In this document: positions 16,643-26,223 of the stretch, piece after piece
How the letters are laid out: the number at the start of each line of letters is the position of its first letter
How positions within the stretch are numbered: the stretch's first letter is position 1
From: GWF2-38-69 sp965228125
GTDB taxonomy: Bacteria > Verrucomicrobiota > Lentisphaeria > Victivallales > GWF2-38-69
NCBI GenBank assembly: GCA_965228125.1
Contig: OZ245791.1
Span: 2,542,001-2,606,000, forward strand
Direction: 5' to 3'
DNA: 64,000 bases
Program-made: the position numbers and the translations under genes
The notes under the pieces: generated by a model
Seen by the model: only the letters and a program-made list of their open reading frames with translations
Databases searched by the model: none
What the model was told of the DNA's origin: nothing

Positions 16643-19159
16643 TTAGTTTTTAAAAGTTATTACAGTTGTGTTTTTAGGTGAATCAAACTTAATATCTGCA
16701 TTATAAATATTAATGTTAGCGACTTTCTCTGAAGTGACAGAGCCATTATCCAGTTTGTTCCCATCTGTGGAAACAGAATCTAATTCCAGAGGGGAAACTA
16801 TTGTGAAAGAAGCATTTTCGCCTTTGATTCCTAATGATTCAATGATTAATTTGCCATCATTGTACTGAACATTTTTTACTATGCAGGACGCTTCAGAGAG
16901 ATAAGGCTTTTCAGGAATACCGCGGACAAGAACTATGTTTTTGGCAGGAGCTGTTATAACAGCAGAGTTTGAAACTTTTCCATCAACTTCAATTTCTTTG
17001 AAGAAGTTCCCTTTACCCTTATTTCCCACGTTACATAAACTGCCAAACAAAGTAAGCTTGTAAGCAGCATTTGTAAGGTTTTCGGGTACAACCGGAACAA
17101 AGTAGATATTCCATGGGCATTCTCTCATTCCTGCAAGCTGATACAGAATATATATATACCATCCGCCCTGCCATAGGAAAGTAGGCTTGTCTATCTGTCC
17201 GTATTCTGTATTTTGGGCAGTTATTCTGGTCTCATAGAATGACGGAATCCCATTGGGGCTGTTCTTTATGCCGTCAATAGTAATATATTTTTTGATAATT
17301 TCTTCGGCTTTGTTGACCTGCCCGTTGGCTATGAGACTTACTGCATACCAGATATTTCCCTGAGGCCATATTGCCCCGTTGAAATAATACCCAGGCATAC
17401 CTTCTTCATGGTTTACAAACTTATATACATCTTCCTGTTTGTCAAAATCCATAGGCATGGCCACTCTTATTCCGAGTTTTTCATCCTTGAGAATTTTGTC
17501 TGCCGTATTCAGCAGTTCGGTAGATTTCTCTTTGTCCAGTGCTCCATAGGCTGGGGCAAGGAGCGAACCAATATAATAATGTTCGTCCATTTTGTCGCCA
17601 GTAAGCTGATTCATCAGATATTTCTTGTTAGAATCCCATAACTTATCAGCAAGAGCCTGTTTCATCTTCTGGGCTTTATCAAGGTATTCCAGTAAGTTAT
17701 CGTTATCTTGCCCTGTTGTAATTGCTGTGTAAACATATTCCTGTAGTGCCCTGTATGTGAGAATGGTCACATAAGCTCTGGCGCCATTGACTTTTCCTGC
17801 ATCCCACCAGTCAGGATAAAGCGCATGTACTAAACCATCCTTCTCTACGCTGTCGAGTATATTGTCCATACTAACAGTCATTATCGGGAATAATTTCTTT
17901 ACAGTTTCTATGTCATTTGTGTGTTTCAGATAGGAACCTACGGAGATAATAAACCATAAGTTATTCCAATGAGATGGGCTTACATATTCGGTAACATATT
18001 TATCGTCTTTCCAGTAGTAAGCATGTTCAAGAATATTATCATCCTTGTCGTAATATTTTAATAAAAATTCATATCCGTGTTTTACAAAAGCCGGATCAAA
18101 AAGGACAACCCCAAGGCCGGTTACGAGTAGATCGTGAGTAAAAAAGAAATTGTATTCAGCGGGGCAGGGCATTGAAATAAAATCCCCATCAATATAATGG
18201 GAAAGGCTTGCTATTTCGGCCTTGGACCACTCGTTGGTTTCCATCAGGACAGGGTCATCCACCTTGAAATTGTCTATATTTACAAAATCAAGAACTCTTT
18301 TTTCGGAGGCTTTTACTCCATCTTTCCATTCTTTCAGAGCTTTTGCAACCATCTGGTCTGTTTCGGAAGATTTGCACATTCCGATGAGCCAGACTATCTT
18401 CATTTGCCTGCCGGGACTCAGTTCTTTTTTGTAATTGAAAATCGTTACCGGATTCTGAACGTCTTTTCCTTCTATTGTTCCTGTAGATACGGGCTTTAAT
18501 CCTGCATTGGCAATGAAAAGGGCCGCATTCCCAGCCTCTTTATATTTTCCGAAGTCAGTTACGCAAACTGTTCCATCGTTCGTATAACTTACATTTGCCT
18601 TATCTAACAAAGCATACGTATGACAAGTATGTATCGAAGTCTTTAGAGCGATTTCTAAAGAATATTCCAACGTATCTTTCCATGCGCGTTCTTTTGATGT
18701 ATCTTTTATATTCAATGTCATAACCGCAACTGGCATATTATCGCAGAATTCGTAATCAAAACTGACACGGTAATCATCAAAAGACCTGGTGAAATCAACA
18801 GCGTATGGTACATATTGATAATCATACGGTTCACGTCCTAATTGCACTTCTTTGCCGCCGATCTTCAATTTGATATCAAACGGCATGGACTCATAGCGCT
18901 TCCAGTAGTCATTGCTGAATTCCACGCTGTTAGCTACAGGATAGTAAAAACTGATTCTTGACGGTGTCGGCCAACTCTTATGAAATTCTATTCCTGCATA
19001 TCTGCCTCCGACTTCGACTTGACCGTAGTGTTTATCAAACTTCTGCATTATATCTTTCGTCTGTACTTCTTCCCCTGGCAATTGCATCGATGACAGCAAA
19101 AATACAGAGACTCCGACAAAGCAAAAACAGCTTCTGATAATCTTGTTTATCTGATTCAT
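16643..19159 (-). CDS. Secreted (alpha/alpha)6 glycosidase-like protein, copy 2
   Basis: This 838-residue protein has a Sec-type signal peptide (charged start, hydrophobic core to about residue 28). An N-terminal beta-rich domain of about 300 residues precedes a six-hairpin catalytic-type domain with PDWWDAG, YYFNGAIWPQGNIWYA and PTFLWQGGWY, then a C-terminal beta domain. This resembles the GH63/GH37 (MGH1-type) clan, so an exo-acting glucosidase or mannosidase is plausible, but the specificity is unknown. It is clearly paralogous to the gene 9 bases upstream: both begin the mature part with KFDKHYGQVE and SWPTPSR blocks and share nearly all catalytic-domain motifs. Both copies are full length with intact motifs. 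Confidence 0.82.
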   Translation of the reverse strand: MNQINKIIRSCFCFVGVSVFLLSSMQLPGEEVQTKDIMQKFDKHYGQVEVGGRYAGIEFHKSWPTPSRISFYYPVANSVEFSNDYWKRYESMPFDIKLKIGGKEVQLGREPYDYQYVPYAVDFTRSFDDYRVSFDYEFCDNMPVAVMTLNIKDTSKERAWKDTLEYSLEIALKTSIHTCHTYALLDKANVSYTNDGTVCVTDFGKYKEAGNAALFIANAGLKPVSTGTIEGKDVQNPVTIFNYKKELSPGRQMKIVWLIGMCKSSETDQMVAKALKEWKDGVKASEKRVLDFVNIDNFKVDDPVLMETNEWSKAEIASLSHYIDGDFISMPCPAEYNFFFTHDLLVTGLGVVLFDPAFVKHGYEFLLKYYDKDDNILEHAYYWKDDKYVTEYVSPSHWNNLWFIISVGSYLKHTNDIETVKKLFPIMTVSMDNILDSVEKDGLVHALYPDWWDAGKVNGARAYVTILTYRALQEYVYTAITTGQDNDNLLEYLDKAQKMKQALADKLWDSNKKYLMNQLTGDKMDEHYYIGSLLAPAYGALDKEKSTELLNTADKILKDEKLGIRVAMPMDFDKQEDVYKFVNHEEGMPGYYFNGAIWPQGNIWYAVSLIANGQVNKAEEIIKKYITIDGIKNSPNGIPSFYETRITAQNTEYGQIDKPTFLWQGGWYIYILYQLAGMRECPWNIYFVPVVPENLTNAAYKLTLFGSLCNVGNKGKGNFFKEIEVDGKVSNSAVITAPAKNIVLVRGIPEKPYLSEASCIVKNVQYNDGKLIIESLGIKGENASFTIVSPLELDSVSTDGNKLDNGSVTSEKVANINIYNADIKFDSPKNTTVITFKN

Positions 19160-19168
19160 GGGTTCCTC

Positions 19169-21667
19169 TTATTTAAATTTTATAACGATTATATTTTCAG
19201 TTGAATCAAGAATTACATTAACAGTGCAAGTGTAAACATCATTCGACGCCTGTGATGTAATATTGCTTTCGGATATATTTTGTCCATTAACGACAGCAGA
19301 ACTCAGCTTTACAGGAGATACGACCGTCAATGCGGCACTTTCTCCTTTGATCCCTGATGCGTTTATAGACAAATTGTTATCATTAAATTCAACATTATTA
19401 ACTATGCAGTCAGCTTCCGCCAGATAAGGTTGTTCTGGAATTCCTCTTGTCAGAACAATATCTTTTATGGCGCTTGTCATAACGGCAGAATTAGCGGTTT
19501 CCCCATCAATTTTTATGGATTTGAAGTAATTACCTTTGCCTTCGTACTTAACATCAGCCAGGTCGCCCCATATCATCAGTTTGTAACTGACATCCGTAAA
19601 ATTGTCAGGCAATACAGGATAGAAATAAATATTCCAGGAATTTTCTCTCATTCCTGCAAGCTGATACAGAATGTACATGTACCATCCGCCCTGCCATAAA
19701 AATGAAGGTTTATCTATCTGTCCATACTGTGGCGTATTTTCATCTGTTATTCTGGTTTCATAAAATGAAGGAGTTCCGTTAGGGCTGTTTTTAATTCCAT
19801 CTATTGTTATGTATTTTTTTATAACCTGTTCGGCCTTTTTCAACTGTCCGTTTGCGATTAAGGAAGTGGCGTACCAGATATTTCCCTGCGGCCAGATGGC
19901 GCCGTTGAAGTAATAACCTGGTTTTCCCTGTTCATCTCCACTGAAGTGATATATGTCAACTTGTTTCTTGTCCATAAAATCTTTAGGCATAGCGACACGA
20001 ACACCCAAATTTTTATCCAAGAGAATTTTGTCGGTTGTACTCAAAAGCTCTGTTGATCTTTCTTTGTCAAGGAGTCCGTATGCAGGGGCCATTAATGAAC
20101 CGATATAATAATGTTCATCCATTTTTCCTGTAGTAAGTTCGTTCATTAGATATTTCTTTTCTGAGTCCCAGAGATACTTATTTAGGGCTGTTTTCATTTG
20201 TTCAGCCTTCTGCAGGTATTGAAGCATTGAATCATCTGTTTTTCCGAGTTTTATGGCAGTATAAACATAATCCCCCAGAGCTTTATAAGTTAGTATGCTC
20301 ATGTAAGCTCTTTGTCCATGGACGCATCCAGCGTCCCACCAGTCAGGCCTGTCTGCGCAAATTAATCCTTTTTCGTCTGTGCCCCCTAGGACGTTATTTA
20401 TGCTGACAGTCATAACAGGGAAAAGTTTTTTAACTGTCTCAATATCCCCTGTGTTTTTCAAATAGGAAGAAGCCGATATTATGAGCCATAGGTTATTCCA
20501 ATTGTCTCCGCCGCAAAATTCTGTCTCGTATTTTTCATCTTTCCAGTAATAAGCATGGAGAAGTACATTTTCCTTAGAATCAATACGCTTAAGAATGAAG
20601 TCATAACCATGTTTTGCGAAAGACGGATCAAAAAGCATCATTCCCAATCCAGTTACCAGCAAATCATGAGTAAAGTAAAAATTATATTCAGCCGGACACG
20701 GCATGGAAATAAAATCACCGTCAATGTAGTGGCTCAAACTAGCAATTTCGGCTTTGGACCAGTTTACAGTTTCCATCAAAGTCGGGTCGTTTACGCTAAA
20801 ATTATCCATGTTGACGAGTTTTAAAACCCTGTCGCTTGTAGCCTTTACGCTATCCTGCCAACCCTTTATGGATTTTGCGATGATCTCCTGAGTTTCTGAG
20901 GCTTTGCATGTACCAATAAGCAGAATGACTTTCATGCTTTTTCCTGGCGCGACATCCATTCCGTATTTAAATCCCATTTTAGGATCCTGGATGCTTTTGC
21001 CTGCTTGAGTAGTTGGCGCTTCAGGTTTTAAGCCGGCGTTAACCATAAATACAGAAGAGGGACCGGAAGCCTTATAGTCGCTGAAATCTGTCACTCCTGC
21101 TGTCCCATTATCGCAATAACCAACATCAGCCTTGTTCAAAAGATCATAGCTTGCCGAAGTGTGTATCGAAGACATTAAAGATAAATCACACCCCATATGC
21201 ACTTTCTTATCAGAAGTATTTTCTAGTGTAATCGACATAACGGCTTCGGGAAGCGTATCACAGAAATTATACTCAAAAGTAACTTTGTACCCATCAAATT
21301 GTTTGTCAAAAATAGCGCAGTACGGGACATAGCTGTAATCATAAGGTTCTTGACCGAGCTGTAGGGTTTTATTTCCCACTGTCAACTTTATATCAAAAGG
21401 CTTAGATTCATAACGTTCCCAATAACCCGGGCTGAATTCAATACTGTTGGATACGGGATAATAAAATGTCATTCTAGATGGTGTCGGCCAGCTCTTATGG
21501 AACTCAAAACCTGCAAATCTTCCGCCGATTTCGACCTGTCCGTAATGCTTATCGAATTTTTGCATTAAATCTTTTGTTGTTATTTCTTCGGCATTGAGTC
21601 GTGCAGTTACAAACAATGCTGCCATTGAAACAGCAAAAACAAAACAATTTTTCAGGGTATTTTTCAT
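19169..21667 (-). CDS. Secreted (alpha/alpha)6 glycosidase-like protein, copy 1
   Basis: This 832-residue paralogue of the following gene also has a signal peptide of about 26 residues. The same order of domains and motifs is present: KSWPTPSRM, PAEYNFYFTHDLL, RPDWWDAGC, GYYFNGAIWPQGN, PSFLWQGGW and NSWNIYFYP. The differences lie mainly in the N- and C-terminal beta domains and in loops around the DWWDAG acid, where the copies have KVNGARAY versus CVHGQRAY, which could alter substrate choice. It is 26 bases after the permease gene in the operon. The likely role is breakdown of an oligosaccharide outside the cytoplasm to feed the ABC importer. Confidence 0.82.
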   Translation of the reverse strand: MKNTLKNCFVFAVSMAALFVTARLNAEEITTKDLMQKFDKHYGQVEIGGRFAGFEFHKSWPTPSRMTFYYPVSNSIEFSPGYWERYESKPFDIKLTVGNKTLQLGQEPYDYSYVPYCAIFDKQFDGYKVTFEYNFCDTLPEAVMSITLENTSDKKVHMGCDLSLMSSIHTSASYDLLNKADVGYCDNGTAGVTDFSDYKASGPSSVFMVNAGLKPEAPTTQAGKSIQDPKMGFKYGMDVAPGKSMKVILLIGTCKASETQEIIAKSIKGWQDSVKATSDRVLKLVNMDNFSVNDPTLMETVNWSKAEIASLSHYIDGDFISMPCPAEYNFYFTHDLLVTGLGMMLFDPSFAKHGYDFILKRIDSKENVLLHAYYWKDEKYETEFCGGDNWNNLWLIISASSYLKNTGDIETVKKLFPVMTVSINNVLGGTDEKGLICADRPDWWDAGCVHGQRAYMSILTYKALGDYVYTAIKLGKTDDSMLQYLQKAEQMKTALNKYLWDSEKKYLMNELTTGKMDEHYYIGSLMAPAYGLLDKERSTELLSTTDKILLDKNLGVRVAMPKDFMDKKQVDIYHFSGDEQGKPGYYFNGAIWPQGNIWYATSLIANGQLKKAEQVIKKYITIDGIKNSPNGTPSFYETRITDENTPQYGQIDKPSFLWQGGWYMYILYQLAGMRENSWNIYFYPVLPDNFTDVSYKLMIWGDLADVKYEGKGNYFKSIKIDGETANSAVMTSAIKDIVLTRGIPEQPYLAEADCIVNNVEFNDNNLSINASGIKGESAALTVVSPVKLSSAVVNGQNISESNITSQASNDVYTCTVNVILDSTENIIVIKFK

Positions 21668-21693
21668 GATATTCAGGTTTCCTTTTACTGTTA

Positions 21694-22530
21694 TTATTTT
21701 AGAGATAAGTTCATTCCTTCAAAGAGGTATTTTCTGAATATGATAAAACCTACTAACATGGGTAGGGTAAGTATGGTTGATGCTGCCATAAGCGGCCCCA
21801 TATAACTTCCAAACTGTTTGAAGAAAGTGGCAAGCAGTACAGCCAATGTCATCTTGTCATAACTCGTCGTAACAATCATAGGCCACATAAAGTCATTCCA
21901 TACGCCGACGAATGCGGTCAGGGCAACTATGGTGATTATCGCTTTATTCAACGGAATCATAAGTTTGAAAATAATCCACAAATCTGTAGCCCCGTCTATT
22001 CTTGCTGCTTCTATGTAGTCATTCGGGGTGCCTCTGTAACTTTGAGAAATCATAAAAATACCGCCGATACTCAAAACATATGGAAGGAATAAAGCTGAAT
22101 AGCTGTTTATCAGGTGCAGATATCTCATTAAGATAAACTGTGGCACAATAAACATAAATGAAGGAAAGACCATTTGAAAAATAATAAATTTATTCAGGAA
22201 GTTGCGCCCCTTAAACTCCAGTTTGGAAAAAGCGTAAGCTACTATTGCAGAAAACAACGTAACGCAAACTGTAGCTATCGCTGTTACAAAAACAGAATTA
22301 CACAAAGACTTAAAGAAAGACATGTGTACTCTCTCAGAACTCTGTAAAAGAAAAGCATAGTTTTCAAGAGAGAAAGGCCCCTCCCACAAATAAGTTGTCA
22401 TTACATTTGCTGTTGGCTTGAACGATGCGAACAGCATCCATGCATAAGGGTAGAGCCAGAGCAGGGCTAGGGCAAACATTATTATGTGGACTATAATTGT
22501 CCCGACTTTGATTTTTTTTATCATTTTCAT
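21694..22530 (-). CDS. Sugar ABC transporter permease (MalG/UgpE type)
   Basis: This 278-residue inner-membrane protein has six predicted hydrophobic segments. The ABC-permease EAA loop lies at about residues 180-200 (YIEAARIDGATDLWIIFKL), which contacts the ATPase. It belongs to the CUT1 family of carbohydrate importers and pairs with the permease encoded immediately upstream; the two genes overlap by 4 bases, indicating translational coupling. The C-terminal MalG-like ending is present and the length is standard. Confidence 0.95.
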   Translation of the reverse strand: MKMIKKIKVGTIIVHIIMFALALLWLYPYAWMLFASFKPTANVMTTYLWEGPFSLENYAFLLQSSERVHMSFFKSLCNSVFVTAIATVCVTLFSAIVAYAFSKLEFKGRNFLNKFIIFQMVFPSFMFIVPQFILMRYLHLINSYSALFLPYVLSIGGIFMISQSYRGTPNDYIEAARIDGATDLWIIFKLMIPLNKAIITIVALTAFVGVWNDFMWPMIVTTSYDKMTLAVLLATFFKQFGSYMGPLMAASTILTLPMLVGFIIFRKYLFEGMNLSLK

Positions 22531-23420
22531 TGGACTAAATCAACCTCCCTTTCGATCAGTTTTCTGGAAATCAATATCACGGCATAGCTTATAATGGCAA
22601 CGGCTATCGCCATTGTTGCTGAGAATGTAGGATCTATATTTCTGAATGCGGTGTTGTACATAATAAGAAGCGGGGTCATTGTGGTATTGAGAGGCCCTCC
22701 GCCAGTGATCAAAAATGCTTCTGTAAAAATACCGAACGCCAGTGTTATGGCCAGCACCATTATCATTACGATTTGAGGATTCAATAACGGGATCGTCAGC
22801 TTGAAAAATCGTGTACAACTGCCAGCTCCGTCAATATCAGCTGCTTCATATATGCTTTTGGGAATAGCATTCATGCCGGAATAAAGAATAATCCCGTAGT
22901 ATCCCACAAACTTCCAAGTGACAATCAGTGCTACCGATAGCATTGCAAATGTCGGGCTGTCAAACCAGGGAATAGAAAAGTTGAAGTACTTAATCAGAAA
23001 TCCGTTTAACGGGCCGTCCTGAGAGAATATTTTACAAAAAATAATCGAATATGCCACGCCGGGAGCTGCTTGAGCTACGAAGAACGAGAGAGCTACAAAC
23101 GTTTTACCATATTTTAATTTTTTAAGCCCTAAAGCGAATAATATGGAAGATATAAGTACCAAAGGTATATAATAGAGCATAAACCTGAATACATTCCATA
23201 TTGATTGCCAGAACATCTGGTTTGTCAATACTCTGATAATATTATTGATGCCGTCCCATTGCGGAGTATCAATGAAGTTCCACTTTGAGAACATCAGCAC
23301 AAATACCCATATAAACGGGAAGATAAAGAATAGTAAACTGAATATTATGTAGATGGAGCAGAAACTCCATCCCCTGATAGTTTCTTTCCTTCTGAAACCT
23401 GATTTTGTTATTACACTCAT
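22527..23420 (-). CDS. Sugar ABC transporter permease (MalF/UgpA type)
   Basis: This 297-residue permease is the partner of the downstream MalG-type protein. It has six transmembrane segments and an EAA loop SIYEAADIDGAGSCTRFFKL around residues 190-209. It lacks the extra periplasmic domain of E. coli MalF, as is usual for UgpA/MsmF-type proteins. It lies 13 bases after the binding-protein gene and overlaps the next gene by 4 bases. With the ATPase at 12.0-13.1 kb it should form a CUT1 oligosaccharide importer. Confidence 0.95.
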   Translation of the reverse strand: MSVITKSGFRRKETIRGWSFCSIYIIFSLLFFIFPFIWVFVLMFSKWNFIDTPQWDGINNIIRVLTNQMFWQSIWNVFRFMLYYIPLVLISSILFALGLKKLKYGKTFVALSFFVAQAAPGVAYSIIFCKIFSQDGPLNGFLIKYFNFSIPWFDSPTFAMLSVALIVTWKFVGYYGIILYSGMNAIPKSIYEAADIDGAGSCTRFFKLTIPLLNPQIVMIMVLAITLAFGIFTEAFLITGGGPLNTTMTPLLIMYNTAFRNIDPTFSATMAIAVAIISYAVILISRKLIEREVDLVQ

Positions 23421-23433
23421 ATTCCTGGCTCTC

Positions 23434-24735
23434 TTAGAGGTTTGTATTCGTTAAAATCGCATCTACTTTCTTGGTAGCTTTGTTTAATGCCGCATCCACT
23501 GTCGATGTTTTATACATTAAAGGTTCCATTATGTAGTTTGTCATGGCCTGTTGGACATCGATAGTATTGGTTATAAGAGCAGGAGGCATGGCAGTCCCGA
23601 CATATTCGGCATAAGCTTTAGCTAACGGATTCTTGTCATAATATTCTTTAAAAGTAGCATTAGTCAGGAGGTCTCCTCTGGCAGGGGGCATCGCTGTTTT
23701 TTCCAACCATAGCAGAGAGTATTTTTCCTGAGAGAAAAGCCATTTCATAAATTTCCAGGCTTCTTCAGGGTGCTTGCATGTTTTGAATATAATCAGACCT
23801 TTAGTGTCAGCTAACGTGAATTTAGGGCCTTTATGGTTATCCGGGACAGGTATTGGAGATATGATGACAGTTTTCAGTACATTGGGATAATTCTGTGTCG
23901 CAAAAGGTATATCCCATGGCCCGTGGATTTCAGCAAAAATTTTTCCCTCCCAGAAGGCTGTGCTTATATTTGTGTCGATCATAGACCAGTTGTTCTTGAA
24001 AAACAAATTGAAAAAGTCAAGGACTTCTTTGCTGTATTGGTTGTTGAATACGGCTTTATCGTTTTCTATATACGGTCTGCCATCGCTTGCGGCGTAATAA
24101 TAGGCTAGATAATCAGACCATCTGTCCCACCACATACGGCCGACAAAAAGTTTAATGGCATATTGTTTGTTTGGGATAGTAATTTTTTGTGCGAGCTTTG
24201 TTAATTCGGAGTAAGTCGTAGGAGGAGTGTTCCAGCCATTCTCCTTCAACTTGTCGCCTCTCCACCAGTACATAACAGGATTTGAATACATAGGGAAAAC
24301 ATAATTTTTGCCATTCTTTTCCCATCCTTTCATTATGTGTTCCATCTGGCGTGATTTTACTAATTCATCAAAGCCTTCGAATTCCTTTAAATTATATATA
24401 ATATTCAGTTGTGACAACTGGGCCACAAAGCCTGCGAAAATGTTATCACAGATGTCAGGATTAGTATCAGTTACCAGAGAGTTTAGTATAGATTCTTCGG
24501 AACTGCCTGCTGTCTGAATAGTGCTGTAAACTACTTTCATCCCGAGGTTGCTGCTGTTCCAGTCTTTTACTACTTGGTCCCAGAATTGTGCCTGTTGGTC
24601 GCTTGGCGCTATCCAGAGGGTAAGTACATTGGGGTCTCTTCCTGCTTCTTTGTTATTGATGATAGAAATTACATACCAGGCTAACAATGCCACGATAACT
24701 GCGGATATTATCCAATTCGTAACTTTACTGTTCAT
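23434..24735 (-). CDS. Extracellular sugar-binding protein of the ABC importer
   Basis: This 433-residue protein is a family 1 (CUT1) solute-binding protein. It has an N-terminal membrane segment at about residues 8-26 without a lipobox cysteine, so it is either anchored by an uncleaved helix or processed by signal peptidase I. It has a LWIAPSDQQAQFW opening typical of the fold and a late PEEAWKFMKWLFS block shared by maltose/oligosaccharide binders. Many surface tryptophans and tyrosines suit sugar stacking. It precedes the two permease genes by 13 bases and should deliver an oligosaccharide to them. The ligand is inferred from the GH130 enzymes to be a mannoside, which is not proven. Confidence 0.9.
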   Translation of the reverse strand: MNSKVTNWIISAVIVALLAWYVISIINNKEAGRDPNVLTLWIAPSDQQAQFWDQVVKDWNSSNLGMKVVYSTIQTAGSSEESILNSLVTDTNPDICDNIFAGFVAQLSQLNIIYNLKEFEGFDELVKSRQMEHIMKGWEKNGKNYVFPMYSNPVMYWWRGDKLKENGWNTPPTTYSELTKLAQKITIPNKQYAIKLFVGRMWWDRWSDYLAYYYAASDGRPYIENDKAVFNNQYSKEVLDFFNLFFKNNWSMIDTNISTAFWEGKIFAEIHGPWDIPFATQNYPNVLKTVIISPIPVPDNHKGPKFTLADTKGLIIFKTCKHPEEAWKFMKWLFSQEKYSLLWLEKTAMPPARGDLLTNATFKEYYDKNPLAKAYAEYVGTAMPPALITNTIDVQQAMTNYIMEPLMYKTSTVDAALNKATKKVDAILTNTNL

Positions 24736-24782
24736 TTTTCAAAATTTTCCTTATCTCCATTTCTGTTTTAAAATATATAAAT

Positions 24783-25661
24783 TTAGGATTCCAGAAAATA
24801 TCGCTTTACGTCCTCTTTGGATATAGAGGCTAAGCCTATTGATGAATCAGCCCCGCCATAATAAACATAATAATCATTTCCGATATCAAGCGCTGCGCAG
24901 GAAAACACTACATGAGGAACGCCTCCGGAGATTTCCCACGGGGCAGTGGGTTCCAGTATTGGAGTAAGGCTCCTTTTTAATACCTTTGAAGGATCTTCTT
25001 TATCTAAAAGCATTAGTCCTAGCCTGTATATCGGTTTTGTTGCATTCTCTGAACCATAATAAAATACCAGCCAACCTTTCTCTGTTTTTATAGGTACACC
25101 TGCAATGCCGATAGAACGGTTGTCCCATTTGTCTTTTCTTGGAGAAGCTATTCTTATTGGCTTTTCCCAATTCAGTTTATCTTCCGAAAAAGATACATAC
25201 ATTTCAGGTTCAATGCTGAAAAACAAAACATACTTACCACCAAGTTTTTCGGATAATAGTGCGGCATCTTTTTCAAAGCAGTTTAGGATTATTCCTTTTC
25301 TTTGCCATGTAATGAAATTATTTGTGGTTGCTAAGCCGACCTTAATGTTTTCAGGGGAAAATATTGTGTAGCAGACATGATAGGATCCATCTATGAATGT
25401 TATTCTTGGATCCTCAACACCATAAACTTCATCAAAACTTTCAGGTTCAAACACTGGGCAGGACATCCTGTTAAAAGAGATTCCGTCTTTGCTGACGGCA
25501 TATCCGAATCTCGATACCATGTCTGGCCCTTGAGCCCTGTACAGCATATGAAATATTTCGCCGTCATGTATCACACCAGGGTTAAATACATATTTCGATT
25601 CCCATAGATTTAGTGGTATCGGCTGAAGTATCGGATTCTGTTTGTATTTATTTAAAATCAT
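24783..25661 (-). CDS. GH130 family glycoside phosphorylase/hydrolase, short form
   Basis: This 292-residue protein is the second GH130 of the operon. It has KYVFNPGVI near residues 23-31, RFGYAVSKDG, the hallmark VEDPRITF near residue 86, and a final HVVFSCAAL and YYGGADSS pair. It is about 60 residues shorter than the GH130 at 14.2 kb and diverged from it, which suggests a different GH130 subgroup and perhaps a different mannoside linkage. It has no signal peptide and so acts in the cytoplasm on imported sugar. It starts 15 bases after the XRE regulator gene and is followed after 47 bases by the binding-protein gene. Confidence 0.9.
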   Translation of the reverse strand: MILNKYKQNPILQPIPLNLWESKYVFNPGVIHDGEIFHMLYRAQGPDMVSRFGYAVSKDGISFNRMSCPVFEPESFDEVYGVEDPRITFIDGSYHVCYTIFSPENIKVGLATTNNFITWQRKGIILNCFEKDAALLSEKLGGKYVLFFSIEPEMYVSFSEDKLNWEKPIRIASPRKDKWDNRSIGIAGVPIKTEKGWLVFYYGSENATKPIYRLGLMLLDKEDPSKVLKRSLTPILEPTAPWEISGGVPHVVFSCAALDIGNDYYVYYGGADSSIGLASISKEDVKRYFLES

Positions 25662-25676
25662 TATATGTGCCAGAAT

Positions 25677-25997
25677 TTATGGTTTTGCGGATTTTCTTGC
25701 GTGATCTTTTTCTCTTATGCGATGAGATTCAGCCACATGCTCCTGTATGTCTTTACCCTCTATGTATCCGGCAAGAAGAAACAATTCCAATAGATTTACG
25801 CCTATTATCCCTGCTATTTGCTTTAGCATTTCCGGCTTCGGGATGCTGGGAAGCTTTCCATTCTCAAGCTTTGACCAAAATGCCCTGTCTATTCCATTCG
25901 TATTTTCTATCTGACACGTGGTAAGGTTCTTTAGTATCCGCTGAGTTCTAACAAAGCGGCCAAGTTTTATTAACTTTTCCTGCTTTTCCAAAGTCAT
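25677..25997 (-). CDS. XRE-family transcriptional regulator of the glycan operon
   Basis: This 106-residue protein is a small DNA-binding regulator. A Cro/C1-type helix-turn-helix spans about residues 9-65: RFVRTQRILKNLT, the recognition part with FWSKLENGKLPSIPKPEMLKQIAGIIGV, and a final LLELFLLAGY. A charged tail follows, with no ligand-binding domain. It is the first gene of the minus-strand operon, only 15 bases from the GH130 gene, and faces the GH13 gene. The two TGTTGT-N8-ACAACA palindromes upstream are the obvious binding sites, suggesting that it controls itself, the operon and the divergent GH13 gene. Confidence 0.9.
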   Translation of the reverse strand: MTLEKQEKLIKLGRFVRTQRILKNLTTCQIENTNGIDRAFWSKLENGKLPSIPKPEMLKQIAGIIGVNLLELFLLAGYIEGKDIQEHVAESHRIREKDHARKSAKP

Positions 25998-26018
25998 CCT
26001 TTATTTCTCCTTCACTCA

Positions 26019-26038
26019 TGTTGTGTAATAATACAACA
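26019..26038. promoter_or_regulatory. Candidate operator 1, TGTTGT-N8-ACAACA
   Basis: A perfect 6+6 inverted repeat with an 8-base spacer lies 21 bases upstream of the XRE start codon, where a bound dimer would cover its promoter or leader. The second copy, with the same half-sites and spacer, is exactly 126 bases away. Confidence 0.7.
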
Positions 26039-26144
26039 CAATGTATGTTTAGTGTATTAAATAGTGGTTTTTTGTGTATGTGTCAATGTTTTTAAATTAA
26101 ATCTTGCAACTATTCCCAAAAAAGAAATAGAATTGTCCGATATA

Positions 26145-26164
26145 TGTTGTTAAATATTACAACA
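26145..26164. promoter_or_regulatory. Candidate operator 2, TGTTGT-N8-ACAACA
   Basis: The same half-sites as the first copy are separated by a different 8-base AT-rich spacer. The site lies 60 bases upstream of the GH13 start codon. The distance between the two copies is 126 bases, about twelve helical turns, so both face the same side of the DNA, which would allow looping. Confidence 0.7.
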
Positions 26165-26223
26165 AACATTAATGAGGATATATATTAGGTGTTTAAATAA
26201 AAGAACCTGGCTTTGGAGATAAT

